A stretch of 64,000 bases of DNA. It comes from Vitellaria paradoxa (lineage: Eukaryota > Streptophyta > Magnoliopsida > Ericales > Sapotaceae). The notes beneath the pieces were generated by a model. The model did no database searches. It had not been told where the DNA came from and saw nothing but the letters and a program-made list of their open reading frames with translations. How positions within the stretch are numbered: position 1 is the stretch's first letter; each line of letters starts with the position of its first letter. Both the position numbers and the translations under genes were made by a program. The stretch spans positions 42,543,180 through 42,607,179 of the forward strand of contig CM034240.1 of NCBI GenBank assembly GCA_019916065.1. The letters run 5' to 3'. Of this stretch, positions 12,671 through 26,327 are shown in pieces.

Positions 12671-15600
12671 GTGAATACTTAAGAAGTGGACCCTCTTTTG
12701 TCTTCTCTTGTTCTAATTTTCTCATGTTTTGTTTGATTTGATAAATTTGGTGGCAAGGAAAGAAATAAGAAAAGAAAAAGAAAATTTATTGATTTTTCAC
12801 TTTTTTTTTTATTTTTCCTTGTATTTCTTTCTCTCAGTTATTTATTTATTTATATAAAAGTTAAAACAAATTATATTTAAAATATATAAAACTTATATAA
12901 TTTAAAAATAATTCAAATTATACGTAATTACCACTTATTTACAATTTTATTCAACTACAATGTTTATCGATATTACTTGATATCTTTATTTAATCTATAT
13001 TTTTATTTATCATATAATTTTTTATTTTTTTATATTTTAATAAATTATTATTTAAAACATAGTAAATCAAATAATATTTTATTAGATAAATCCTTATAAG
13101 ATTTTAACTCATACCCAACTTAAATATTATCTTTATTTTTTGATCTTATCATAAAATAAAATTTATACAAAACTATTAAATTTCATAAAAAATATATAAT
13201 ATATATAATTATTTAATCAAAATTGTATCTTTTATTCTAACTATAATATAATATAGTGTTTATAATTTTTTTTAGTATTTTCCATGATTTGAATAATATA
13301 TCAATAATTATTTTGTTTTTTTTTAATAAAATATAAATTCTTATCCTAATTTATAATTATAATTATCTTAATTTTACAATTATATAATAGGAAAGGAAGT
13401 GGGATTGTAAGTAATGCAACCTATCACAGTTTTATTCAAACTTAAATTTTTATAAATATAACTTGATATTACCTGTTTCTATTTAACTTATACTTTTATT
13501 ATCATATAATTTTCTATTTTATCGTTTTTATATATTTTAATAAGTTATTATAAAAGAAAATAAAATCATATCATATCTTATTCAATAAGTTCTTATAAAA
13601 CTTTAAACTCATGTACATAATAGTTAATTTTTATTCTATTATATAAATTTAAAATTATAATTTAATTCAAATATTATTGTCATTTTATCTAATTTTACTT
13701 TGATAATTGAGATAAAATAAACTTTTCAAAAATTATTTAAATTCTAAATTACTTATTATTTTAATTTATATTTATTTAATACAAGTCTATTTAAATTCTA
13801 ATTGTTATTCTATATAAAATTTAAATTGATAAACAACTAGAGCACCTGATTATAATTATCTCAAAAAATTTTATTTATATATTAATTTTATAATTATCTT
13901 AGTTTTTTATCATATAATCTAAAAAGAATTAGAGTGGTACGTGATTACAATCTATTTACAATTTTTTTCAAATTATAATGTTCATAAATATTACTTGAAA
14001 TTTTTGTTTTTATTTATCATATAATTTTTTGTTTTTTATTTTTGTAATAAATTATTATTTAAAAGATAATAAATCAAATTATAGTTTATTAGATAAATCT
14101 TTGTAATATTTTAACTCATGCCCAACCCAGATATTATCTTTATTTTTTAATCATTTTTAACATATGAGATAGGATTGAATTTATATAAAACTATTAAATT
14201 TAATAAAGAAAATTATAAATATATAATTATTTAATCAACATTTTATCCTTTATTCTAATTATAATGTAATATAATGTTTATCATAATTTTTTTAGTATGT
14301 TGGATGATTTGTATAATACATCCATTGTTATTTTGTTATTTTTAAAAATATTTACATAATAAGAGTATTATTAAATAAAATAAAATAAAACTTCTTATCT
14401 TAATTTATAATTATAATTACCTTAATTTATAGTTATGTAATATGAAAGAAAGTAGGATTGTATGTAATACTACCACTTATTACAGTACATAATTTAGATG
14501 TAAGAAACATTAAATGCACTCTAATTTTTTTTTCTCTCCAAGAAATATTACTTATTATGAAAAAAAAAAAATGCTCGAGTGTAATAAAGTGAAAATGGAG
14601 CGCATTTATTTTTTCTATCCAGTATATATTATATCATATTATATATATATATATAGAGAGAGTCTATCAATACCATTGTACTACATAAAACTTAACTTGC
14701 GCTATAATTGTGATACTTGATACCTAATTATATCTATCTTACATCACGTAGGACTTAACTTACGCTATGACTGTGACATGTATATGGTTATGACACGTGA
14801 TACCTAATTATAGTTATCTTAATTATCTTATAAGAAATTAGTATTTTATATAATTATTACTTATTCACAATTTTAATTTTATTCAAACTATAATATTCAT
14901 GAATATCACTTGATATTTTTATTTAATTTATACTTCTATTTATCATATAACTTCTTATTTTTAATTTTAATTTTTATTTAAAACATATTCTTATTTTTTT
15001 ATTTTTTTCTATATTTTAATAAATTATTATTTAAAAAATAATAAATTTTATTATGTTATTAAACAAGATAATGTAAAAAAAAATATTTACCCTGTTAAAT
15101 AAAGGTTTTAATAATAAATATTATTATTATTAAACAAAATAATGTAAAAAAATAATTAGCCTATTAATTAAAGATTTTAATTTATTAACAAAATTTATAA
15201 TTATAATTATATAATCTAAATGAAATTAATATTGTATATAATTATCACTTATTCACAATTTTTTTCAATCAAAAATGTTTGTGAATATCATTTGATAGTT
15301 TTATTTAATCGACACTTCTATTTAATTATTATATAACTTTTTATTTTTAATTTTTTTAATTTTATAAATTATTATTTAAAAAATAATAAATATAATTAAA
15401 GTTATTATTATTATTATTATTAAAAAATAAAAGAACGTAAAAAATAATTAACCAGTTAAATAAAGATTTTAATTATTAACAAGTAACATGTCTTTTATTA
15501 TTTTTATTATTATACAAAATAAGTTATATATTTTAAATCAAATTATAATATTGTTTATTAAAATTATATATACTGTAATACTACTTATTAAAAAATATTA

Positions 15601-16283
15601 TTAATGGATAAATCGATCTAATTGAAGTGCCACTCAAACTTTTCTTGAATTTGGACTTTTAATTTGATTAAAATTATATTATAATCGGAATAAGATAGGA
15701 TTTCAAAATAATATTATAATCTAAATAGAATAAGATTTTTCTGCATACAAAATCTATAAATAGATACAAAATTTTTTTTTCTTTCATATTTCTTTAAGAC
15801 TTTTAATTACAAAATTTTCTCTTCAATTTTGTGATTTGCTAGGTAGGTCATTAATTTTAATTTTTTAAGGTTCTTATATGTAATTGATAATTTGATATAT
15901 ATTTTGTAAGTTTTTATATGTAATTAATATATATATATATATGTATGTATGTATGTACACTGTGGTAAGAAAAGAAAAGACAATAATTATAAAAATTGTT
16001 TAATTATATGAGTAAATGTTGATATTTTTCAGCATTTTTTATTTTTCTTTTCTCTTTATTTATTAAAATTTGAATTTAATCAATTCGATACTATTAATGG
16101 TATCAATATTTTAATTTATTTTACATTCACTATTTGATTGAATTTGTATAAATAACAATATATATTATTTTAAATATATTTTTACAACTTAATTATTTTA
16201 ACATATAATAATATGCGAAATTTAATTATATAATATGACAAATCCGTGCAACGATAGCACGAAACATATTAGTACTACATATA
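12671..16283. other. AT-rich intergenic region with five diverged repeat copies and Helitron-like end
   Basis: No gene is visible in 3.6 kb. One degenerate unit recurs at about 12926, 13411, 13939, 14839 and 15239. Each copy reads roughly ACTTATTCACAATTTTATTC, then an ACTTGATATTTTTATTTAAT-like stretch, then ATCATATAA and AATAAATTATTATTTAAA. The region closes with a hairpin (CGTGC 16245-16249 / GCACG 16257-16261, 7-base loop) followed after 7 bases by ATTAGT. That layout resembles a Helitron 3' end (hairpin then CTRR) with one mismatch. Membership in a Helitron is inference; no 5' end or Rep/helicase frame was found. Confidence 0.45.
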
Positions 16284-17684
16284 TCAAGTAGCTAGGGTGG
16301 TTGGCTCACAGCCACCATGAACACAAGCCAAGACATCCCTGTAGTCCCTTGAGATGGTGAAGGAATCATAAACCTTTCCATTGCTGCTCTTCTTGTACTC
16401 AAACAGAAGCGACGAGTGATTAAAAGCAGTCAACTTGACAAATCCGTAGTCATAATCTCCGTAAAGACTCCACAAAGTCTGCACCGGGCTGAATTCCGAA
16501 GTGGCTTCCTCCACCCCCAACAACAACCTGGATCGTTCCGTTCACAGTGCCTGAGTAATGGGATTTTTCTGTGTTCACGCATTGATTCTGTACCAGACAC
16601 AACCAAGATTCAGGATGTGTATACATATACATATAGAGAGAGGGGGGGGAGGGAGGGAGCACTCGTAATCCTAGCTTCAGAAGGAAAGGGTCAAATTCAG
16701 AGCTAATTAGAAATTTGTGTAAAATAATCAAACTACTCAACCTCTGCTCAATTAAATTTCAACTCGAAAATTTAACAAGTCAAATTTGAACACATTTACC
16801 AATTTGATATGTTTTTTAAAATCAAACTTAACAATCCGTTAACTCGACTCAACTCAGCTCTTTTGCGGTCCTACTTTTACTTTATATATTTTTCATCTAC
16901 CAATCCTTTGTTTTTTAAGTATATATACACATAAAGCACTTCGGAGCCAGCCTGTGCTCTAGAATTTGATAAAGCAGCGGCAAACCTTTCCTTAATGGAA
17001 AAATGTCAAGTGTTATACAACACATAAGCCAGGGTGAACTGCGCAAGGATGTCAAAACATGCATAACAATAATTTAGTTGCCAAATTATTAGAATTATTA
17101 GACCAAGATGTAATTTGATAGAGAAGGGATATTGATTGATTATTAGAATTCAAAAGTTCGTTTGGAGAGAGAGAGAGAAGGCAGTAGACCAAGATTTTCA
17201 TTGTTTTCAGACCTGGTAAATGGGGCAAGTTCTCTCGTAGTTGTGAACATGACCAAAAAATGCTCTGTCCACCTTGTATTTCTGCCACAGCTTCTGCAAG
17301 CAGTCCCTTCCCATGGGCTCCTGAAATGAGCCTTGCGAGCCATAAAAGTAAGAGGAGGAATAGCCGAGGACACGATGAGCTGCAAAGATCAACCAGGGCT
17401 GTTTTTGCCTGTCTGCTGATGCGAGACACTTCTCGAGGAATCTGTACTGTTCTGTACCCTCTCTCCAATCATGTTCAGTGTCAGCTACGCAGAAGTGGAA
17501 CATGCCATAATCTGTTGAATACCTGAACGTATGATTAAAATACTTTCAGAATGGATTTGGAAATGCCAGGATGGTAGTTCTTTTTATTTGTCTGCAAGAT
17601 ATTTGCGGAAGTCTCGTTATGAGCAAAGTGATAAGTAATATGCAAAGTGCTTTTATTTAAGAGAGATAAATTCTTGATATTATA

Positions 17685-17800
17685 GCTACCACAAGTGAAG
17701 TTGTAGAATCCTTAAAGAGGGGGGAAAAAGGGTTCTTGATGAAAGTCGATTTTGAAAAGGCATTTGATTCAGTTCATTGGGATTACTTGATACAGGTAAT
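17685..17800 (+). mobile_element. LINE reverse-transcriptase fragment
   Basis: A short plus-strand frame reads FLMKVDFEKAFDSVHWDYL, the palm-domain motif that opens the catalytic region of plant non-LTR retrotransposon reverse transcriptases. It lies antisense in the pseudogene intron between 17523 and 18640, which is about 1.1 kb long against 284 bp in the intact copy. The rest of the element is not recognisable. Confidence 0.7.
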
Positions 17801-18674
17801 AACAAAATTGGGAAAAGTTGCAATTTTGGAGGTTAAAGGCATTGTTATTAAATTGGCCAGAAAAAATAAAAAAATAAATATAAATAAATACAATAAAATT
17901 TATCATATATGCCTCGGATAGCTGTGGGATGAAGTACACTGGCTGGTTCTCCCTCTTTTTAATGCATGTTTAAACTTTTCCAAGGACTTCCAAGAATTTG
18001 ATGACTCAAAGGCAGTCAAATTTTCCAATCAAAACCCATCTAATCCATCAATTCCATTCAAGATTGCATTAGTTATTCCCAAAGGTTCATTTGACTCCTT
18101 GAGTATGTAATGTTGCGAAATTTTAAAATCCTAATAATTAGATCACTGGAATAAGAGCACCTTGTTCTTTGAGGTGGATTTCATTAACTCGATTACCTAT
18201 TAGACCCAAAGATTTTTCTTCTTGACAACTAAGAGAATATTTGTCAAAATCAGAGAATAGAACTCCAAATCAAGGACAAGAAAGTCGTCAAATTTCTTTT
18301 TCTTCTTATCGTAAATGTAACTAATTTCTTATTCCTATGAGATTTTGTAAAAAAAACAGTATTCCCATCCCAAATCTCAACTATTTTCGCAAAACATTCC
18401 TGGTGTATTCCATTTGTACTAATGATTCACCATGTGGGTTGTATGGGCATATTTTAAGGTGAATAGTGAATACCCCTTTCAAGAGAAAAAAATTAAAAAA
18501 TAAAGGTGAATACCTCATTTTTAAGCCATACTTGAATTTTTGATAATTCAGGACATTAAATTATCTTAATGGACAACAGATCATCTTTTCTCTATCAAAA
18601 AGTCTTTATGTAATGCATTCATATCACCAATCCAACTAACCAGAACTTAGCTCTGTTCTCAGCAGGCACATAGA

Positions 18675-18770
18675 ACATGATTTATTTATCATCAGTATCA
18701 GTGTCATAGAATGATCTTGTTCCTGGTGTGTCACGTTTATGATTTCCACCGCATGATAAATAAATCATGT
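18675..18770. repeat. 18-bp perfect inverted repeat across a damaged exon
   Basis: ACATGATTTATTTATCAT (18675-18692) is the exact inverse complement of ATGATAAATAAATCATGT (18753-18770). The 60 bases between are phosphatase exon 10 sequence, so this is not a transposon. In the intact paralogue the exon at the first arm's place encodes the GGECGVLAET segment. Confidence 0.9.
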
Positions 18771-19739
18771 ATGCAAAATTAGGTGTAGTAAATTTGTCAA
18801 AAAACTAAATATACATGCAACAAAACAAATTACAAGATGCAAACCTCGCAATCATATATGGTACAGTTGATGCAATAGGCTCCACCATTGATGTGAACTG
18901 GTCCCACTGTGAGATGTATCCATTTGCATATGCGATGTCCCCTATATGGAAGACTATATCGATGTTATCCAAGTCATGGATGAGCTGATCCGTAGTGTTA
19001 AGTGAACCGGGCGGATAGTTATTGTATTCATCTGAACCATCACGTTCACCCCGAAACACATGAAATAATGTAAATCTCCTTATCTGTATGCCATAGAAAA
19101 GAAACTTATATCTTCCTTGATATTGCACGTGAATGTGATCATCTTTCAGTGAAATAGAGTGGATTGATATCATTTACTCGACTTTTTTCCGAAGTTCTTA
19201 TCTGATAACGTTGAGAATGATAGAACAAATAGTTTGAGAATAAAGAAAGATGAAGTCGTAACTGATCCTTCCTGCATCATTTGCAACAAAATGTTACTTT
19301 CTATTTAATTACTGTAAGCAAAGCCCTCATGTGTTCTCCTTACTTCCATTTATAGGAGTAAAGACCGAAGCTGAAAAGTCCACTTGGAACCGGAATTCTT
19401 ACTTTAAACTATTTCAGATTCCATAATCAAAATGATCACGGAATTAAGAATGTAAAATGTATAAATAAGTAAGGATTTCAAATCAATAGCTTTGAGATTA
19501 AGTTGGATTAAAATACAAGTTAGAGAGTTAATCTATGCAATAATAAATGGAAGTTTTCTAATAATTATTCTAACAATTACAACCAAAGTAGTGGTGTCAC
19601 CACTTTCTAAAATGGTGGAGCTACTATTATAAAAGATTTCAAATAACTTATTTTTTGTGATAATTTCAAATCCATTAGGTTAAACTATTCAAATTAATTA
19701 CGAAATTCCTATTTAAACTAAAAAATTATTATATTTAAG

Positions 19740-19990
19740 CAATTATTATATTTTAACTGCTTCCCAGGGTCACTCATCCTAATACGGTATTGTCCGTTAT
19801 GGGCTTAGTCAACTATTTCCCAGTGGGTCTTCCATCCTATTATTGCTCTTACTGAAGCAATCTTAACTCTGGAGTTTCTGTTAAATTCAGTACCCTCACG
19901 ATTTTTAAACGCATTATACCAGAGGAAGAGGTAGAGGTGCTTATAAACCCTCAACTCCTTTCCGATGTGGAACGGTGGTGGTATCATAAA
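19740..19990. repeat. Dispersed-repeat-like insertion in pseudogene intron
   Basis: Sequence such as TAATACGGTATTGTCCGTTA and TTTCCGATGTGGAACGG resembles words common in dispersed plant repeats. The host intron is about 1 kb here against 542 bp in the intact paralogue. No ends or target duplication could be fixed. Confidence 0.3.
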
Positions 19991-22900
19991 AAATCATAAT
20001 AGTGCTTAGATCTTTTGTACTCTCTATTTCACTTTGATGGTATTACCTTTCCCAAGTCACCAAATACTACAACACGTTGCAACGAATCCTGCCCTGGATA
20101 TGGAGATGATTTGAAAGAAAAAGCTTTGTCCATATATAGGAACCATTAAACAACCTATGACCAAGCTTGTAAGTATACCTACAAAAATCAACAGTGGCAG
20201 TATTTAGATGACTCATGCTTCTCAGCAATACGATGATAGAAAATGGAATGGTTCATACACTGAGTTTGGCCACAAGTCTTTTAAGAAACTTGTGTGCATG
20301 AAACCAGGGTCACGCCATCCAACAGTGCGTGCGGGTGGAGCTGCATATTAATTAAGAACTGTTATTCAAGATGAAGAATTGCGTTGTTAAAGATATTTTC
20401 TATGGTGTAATTAATTTTTCTTGACAGAGGATTTGAAAAGCTCATTACAGACATAGAGTAACAGATAGAACACTGGCCAGCCAAACATTTAATGGCAAAT
20501 ATTAATATCAAATGGAATACTTTTCAGGAGGTTGCAATGCATCTTAGCTACAATATATGACATGATATTCACTAGACCAACCAGGTGACGTTGCTCTTAT
20601 AAAGAATGATGCCTTAGTCAGATGACAAATTGAACCTCATGAGTTTGAAATATCGGCACGGCTAAATTAGAAGAGGAGACTGGTAATACCACACATGCTG
20701 TTTCGGTCAAATGTCAATGTTCGGGCTGGTGACCGAGTTTGATCTTCTCCCTTCACACCCCACTCAACAAAAGGAACGGCTTCAATAATGTTATGGCCAC
20801 CCGTCCATGTTACTCTCATCTGCATAAAACCAAAACAATGTCTTACAAGAACGTTGGGGGCAGGGGCATATATTACATTCATATTACTAATCTGGTGATT
20901 CAACTAAGCAGAATAACCATGAAATTAATAACTTAAAAGGGCCCAACTTTTAGAAAGTCTTACCAATGTTACATGGATTCGGGTTTAGGCTTAGGTACGA
21001 GTATGTGTCTAAGAGTTGGATATATTAATTCTCCTATTCAAGAACACGGGAACATAAGAAAATATTTATATATTTAATATAAATATTTTATTCCGTAGAA
21101 TAATATGGTATTAAGAAGGTTTCATTAGGGTATTTCATATATGAAATATAGGTTTTATGCATAATTATGTGATAAAATTAAATTGTTAAATATGTTTCCA
21201 TGGATATTCAATCATATTGGAACACATATACCATACTATTATGCAAGTATTTTTATCCAACTGTCAAAAATCCAACATGCGAATGTCATATATTTAGAAG
21301 AGTTTATGTGAACATGGAACATCATTGACTGATAACAAACACGGTCATTATAGATTTAGGATCAATATTATCTAAATGTTACAGTTATAGATTAGATGAA
21401 ATACGTAATTGAAAGTAGCATTAAAAACAATTGAACTTAGTATGACAAGAAAATATTTGGCATTGAACTTAACACAACTTAAAAATAAGTTATCATTATA
21501 ATTTTGATGAATAAACAATCATATTAGCTCATGCTTCAATTCTAGAATGTTCTACTTATAGAAAGACAGAGGTAAAAAAATTAAAGGAAAAAGAAAAAAG
21601 GAACTCACTTCGTTCCATAACTTCCCTTGTGAAAGGCGTGGATAAAGGGGTGCCTTGGGATTTGCAAAAGTTATAACATTTGAAACGGCCACCAATTTTG
21701 GCTGCAGAAATATATACACAGCATGTATTCAGACTGAGGATCGAAATAAAAAGTTAGCAATCTATGATTCCAAAATCATGTAACTATGAGATATAATTTT
21801 TTTTTTAAGACCAAATTAGATGTTGATGGAGAAATAAGCGTCAAAGAAATGGAATCAAGATGAGCACGCACATTTGATAAGCCCCCTGAAAACAATGCAA
21901 ATGAGAAGTCTGCCCGCTGATTGACTAATCTGAATTTCAAAGATGCATTGCCTGTTTTTGTGTAATCCAAACTAGAGTCGTTGGCATACTTATACTGAAA
22001 TAAAGACAATAAATACAGTTTTGGTTAAAGAAGAAAAAGGTTGAATGGTTCCATTATTGATTTCTTCAACTTCAGTTAGCTACAATAAAAACTTTTATTG
22101 GAGCTGAGCATATGTAAGGAACATCTTGTCTTAGATCATTATCTGGCAGACTGATGAGCTGCCACGTAATAAGACGATTATTTTAGTTTCAGAGATATAT
22201 AATATAAATCATATTACGTAGTAATCAAAATTAGAACGTACAATTCAATCAATGCAAAATTACAACCAGAATGATGTGGCAGTTTTATAATTAAAGTGTA
22301 AGTTGATGAGTTCTTTGTTTCAAAGTAATAGGCCCACAAATATTTCACATCATTCTCTCCTGTATTTCTTGGAAGATTCTTTCTAATTGTATTGCATTAC
22401 CCATCAAAATTAATGTGCATAGTTTGTTTGCAGAACTATGGCTTCCAAAAATTTGCAGGAGAAGCAAATTATCTATTGTCATAGTGCATGAGAATACTCC
22501 ACTTGTAGTCAGATCTATGCACAATGCTAGCAAAGCATTAAACAAGAGCTATTGAGGTATACCAACTTAAAGTTTGCCGGAGAGAAGACTCCAACCCAGT
22601 CATCTTCCATCGGGTCAGAATGCAGGAGCTTCACAGTTATCCACTGAAAATCTTCACCCTGCATATAAATTGGAAAAAACACATAATAAATTCATATCAC
22701 ATACTCATAAAATGAAAGAACAGTAAAGGTAAAAGGCAAATGAACAGATTCATGGCAATGGAGTTGCACGGGATGATTGGATTTGGGACTTTGAATTGAA
22801 CCAAAGTTGCATTCAAATAGAACCAGGGGGACCTCAACCACAAGCTAAAATCCTAAAGCACGCATCTGTAATTCGGGAGGAGATTTAATGATATCCGCAA

Positions 22901-23896
22901 GAATGCAACCGCCACAGAGAGATGCCAAGACACAGTATCTTTAACAAAGGCCAAAATGCAAATGAATATAGTAAAAAATAACTAGTCTAAAAGGCTATCG
23001 TAATTATAAGCATTCATAAAAAGCATATATTTGCAGATAATCAGATACCAATCACAGCTCATGACTAGAAACCCAGGACAAATAGAAGGAACTGGAAGCT
23101 TTTAACATGGTATCAGTATCACTAACCCAGTCACAGAAAACAGAGAACAAACAAGTTAAAAGGCTCAGAGAAAAAAGGGACGAAGGAAAATTTAGAACAA
23201 TACTGGAATACAGTAGGAAGTTTTCAATATACTTGGAGCATATCTACTTGAAGAAGTTAAGAAGTATGTATAAAAATATAGATATGATAAAGATAAGACA
23301 AAAAAATATAAATTTTATAAATATATTTTTAACTATGTATATGATAATAGAATTCATAATAAAATTAATTTAATATATTATTTAATATACAGAATATAAC
23401 AGAATAGAAGTTCTAAAATTTTGTAATTTTAAAAATTTTGTTTATTCAAGTCTAGATTTTTCTTAATTATATTATATATTTGAAAAAAAAAAAGCGATAA
23501 ACTAATGGACACATCATTTGACCTATTTAACGCATATCTTGAAGTGTTGTGTAGTAGTTTGATACATGTCAGATATACAACACACTTAAAGCGTATCTTG
23601 AAGTGCTTGAGTAGTAGTGTGTCTGATACATTATGCGGCACACCATTTGAAGTGTAGATGCTTCCTAGCGGAGAAGGATAGAATAAGAATACTACATTTT
23701 CACCAAGAACAAGCGGGTGGGCTGTGATTGAGGATGAGTTTTGAATGGCTTGGATGGTCTTGCGGATTGCAATCCTGGAAAGTGACTGGCCACCACTACC
23801 ACGACCGTATTGACGAGCGGCATTAGCGCCTGAGTTCACATAACACTGCAAAAAGAGCAAGATGAGAAGGAATCTGACGTTGGGGAAGCAACCCAT

Positions 23897-26327
23897 CTCT
23901 GGAAATTTGAACTTCTTGTCTTCAAACCCAATTCTTCAAACATTTAAAGAGCGAGATGAAGCTTTGCCGGCCAAGGCCGTCTCTCTTCTTTCTAGTGGCA
24001 ATTTTTGTCTTCATAATTGAATTCATATCTTAGGAGAAAGAATGTGAAAAAAAGTAATTTTCTATTGTTTGAAGGTGGAAGGTAATTTCTAGCGCAATCC
24101 TGTATATGATTTGCATCTTAAAACTCACATGGTTCGGCTTCAACTATCAAGACAAACGTATCAAATGCCTACTCCATTGAATTACAATTGAAAAAAAATA
24201 AAAATAAAAATAATTTTCTATTATTTGAACGTGGAAGGTAAGAAAGAATAAAAAGAAAGAAGAGAAAAAGGATTAAAATATTATTAAGTGTATGATTTCT
24301 CGAAACTTAGGCTCTAACTTTGTTTGAAAAGTAGTTTTTAGTTTCTTTTTGAAACTTTTTTTTTAAAATAATTTTCTTTCTATAAATCATATTTTTAGGT
24401 ATGTTAATTGCATTTGTAAAATAATGATAATAATAATAAATTTCACCTGTTTTTTAATTTTTTGTAATTTTTTTTATGATTGTAATTAACACACATAAAA
24501 ATTACAATTTAAAAAAATTAAATTTTGGTAAAAAAATTATATAAAATGAAAATAAATTAAAAAAAATTAAAAACTACTTTTGGTATCCGAACAAACCTTA
24601 AAGAGTGTGGAGCTGTCCAAATGTTTGCATATCCAAAATTAGGCTTAGTTTGGAAAGAAAAAAAAATGTTAACCGGTTACCAGCGAATTATTAAAATATT
24701 AACTTTTTTGTGTTTGAAAGGAGGGAAAAAGTTAGTTTTTTAAGTAGTTAGCTTTTAAATTTTTTTGTTATTTTGACATTTTTATCCTTTATAATTTAAA
24801 AAAAGTTTAAATGTAATAAGGTAAATTTAGTTATCTAAGAACAAGTGAAAAAATTGAATAGTTAGAAGTTGAGAAACTAACTAGTTTCCCAAACAGAGCT
24901 TTAACTTGGCAATTTATTTTTAATATAAAAGAAAAACAGTGAGTTTATTTTTTTCTAATATACAAATAAATAAATAAAATCATTTAAACTTTTTTCAGAA
25001 AAAAAAATTTATTTATTTATTTATTTATGAAGCTAAATCACTTTTTAATCCACTGGGAAGTGGAGCCACAAGAAGCAGGCTTCTTCACATCTGAGCCTGA
25101 CAAGGAATTCAATATCCCACTATTTTTGTGTTTGGGTTTTTCTCTTTTGCGGGTAATGATTCGGCATGTCCCTATTTTGCGCGTATTAAGGGCCCGTTTG
25201 GTTTATAAAAATTCGCTGAAAATCTCCAAAAATCGTTATAAATCTCTGTTAACTTTATATTATATCAACTTTTTTCTCTCATATAAATCTCTGTTAACTT
25301 TATATGACATCAACTTTTTTCTCTCACTGCACGCATTACGAACTCTCCACAAACCACAATTTATCTCAATTTATCTCATTTTTTCTTACTTCAAACAAAT
25401 CCTAAGTTTAATCCCACACAACTTTAATTTTTTACAAGGGCGTTATAATGACAAAAATTTACGTCGCTTGGATTGGCGGATTGATTGACTTTGAATTGAG
25501 GGGGCATGATGCAACTCAGTAAATTTATAGATTTTCTTTAGATTAAAGAAGTTTCGTCGAGAGAAGAAAATAAAAGGTAAATGAAACTATTTATATAAAC
25601 TCATAATTTATGATTAATTAAAGCCAAAAAAATGAATTTTCTCCAATGGCATAAAGAGGATCCTTAAACTCAGCAAATGAAGGGCTCCTAAAATTTAAAA
25701 TAAAGTTAAAGTTACATTTCAATTTTTAAATTTTTATGAAAATTTATCGACGGAAGTGATCCAACCTTAACTATTAGATGAATTTGCATAAGAATTTAAA
25801 GATTAAAAATATAACTTCAACTACCAAAATTGTATCTCAACTACGAGAATTCCCAATCTTCAAACTCAAGCAAGGCATTTATGAACAGCATAAAAGTTTT
25901 GAAGATTTTGTTCAATGTCATATTATCACATCACAACCCTTGATTTGTGTGGATCCAAAGTTAAAACTCCACTCAAATCGACACCTCTGTTTCCTTGGCC
26001 ACGAGGGCAGCAGCTCTTTCTTTACAATATCATAATCTCATTGACACAAAAACCTGATTCTCTCCATACACAGGAGGAAAAACAGTAATTTTGTTTATAA
26101 AGACAATTGTGTCAATACACGAGAGAAAAAATAGTAAGTTTATTTACAAAGACAATTGTACAGACTAGCATCGTCATAAAGTGCCTTCTTAACGCAGCAC
26201 TCTAATGCCAATGATGCACAGCATATAAGTATTTGGTTCCCACTCCTGGGGCTAAGTGGATGAAATAAAAAGGCTTTTTAACCACCAAAACTGCACCGGG
26301 AATGATTTTTGCATATCTTCTTGTGAA
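23897..26327. other. Intergenic region rich in MITE-like elements
   Basis: No gene seen. Besides the element at 25190-25402, two stretches have inverted ends of the GTTTGG...CCAAAC type: about 24309-24601 (CTTTGTTTG / CGAACAAACC) and about 24642-24902 (GGCTTAGTTTGGAAA / TTTCCCAAACAGAGC). The open frame at 25027-25488 runs through the MITE and is not a gene. Confidence 0.55.
25190..25402 (+). mobile_element. Tourist-like MITE, reference copy
   Basis: The element runs from GGGCCCGTTTGGT to TTCAAACAAATCC and is flanked by TAA on both sides (25187-25189, 25403-25405), the target preference of PIF/Harbinger elements. Its body carries AAATCTCTGTTAACTTTATA, CATCAACTTTTTTCTCTCA, CGCATTACGAACTCT and CAATTTATCTCA. 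Related copies with the same words occur at several other places in the window. The first half is internally duplicated (about 42 bp). Confidence 0.75.

Larger units (their letters stand above)
16284..23896 (-). pseudogene. Tandem purple acid phosphatase copy, degraded
   Basis: The same 12 exons as the gene at 6389-12289 can be placed: 23896-23696, 22658-22567, 22158-22093, 21994-21872, 21701-21609, 20819-20690, 20340-20259, 20178-20047, 19050-18845, 18748-18641, 17522-17213, 16587-16284. Seven internal exons keep the exact length of the intact copy. Lesions: a 4-base deletion between 22151 and 22152; a 1-base deletion in exon 8 (132 versus 133 bases); acceptor AG changed to GG before exon 9 (19051-19052) and before exon 10 (18749-18750); exon 10 rearranged with an in-frame TAA and loss of the GGECGVLAET segment; a 2-base deletion in the last exon near 16500. 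GNHE has become GNHK. Exon 1 still encodes a good signal peptide. One intron carries a LINE fragment. An active phosphatase cannot come from this locus. Confidence 0.9.

Noticed and set aside
20253..20262. Lost donor site in pseudogene exon 7
   Set aside because: GTATGA is still present at the equivalent place, so this junction is intact apart from a Lys-to-Val change.
23107..23373. 88-codon open frame
   Set aside because: Low-complexity Lys/Ile/Asn peptide in the first intron of the pseudogene, with no start context or homology I recognise.
25027..25488. 153-codon open frame
   Set aside because: It runs straight through a TAA-flanked MITE and its internal duplication; composition is that of translated AT-rich repeat.
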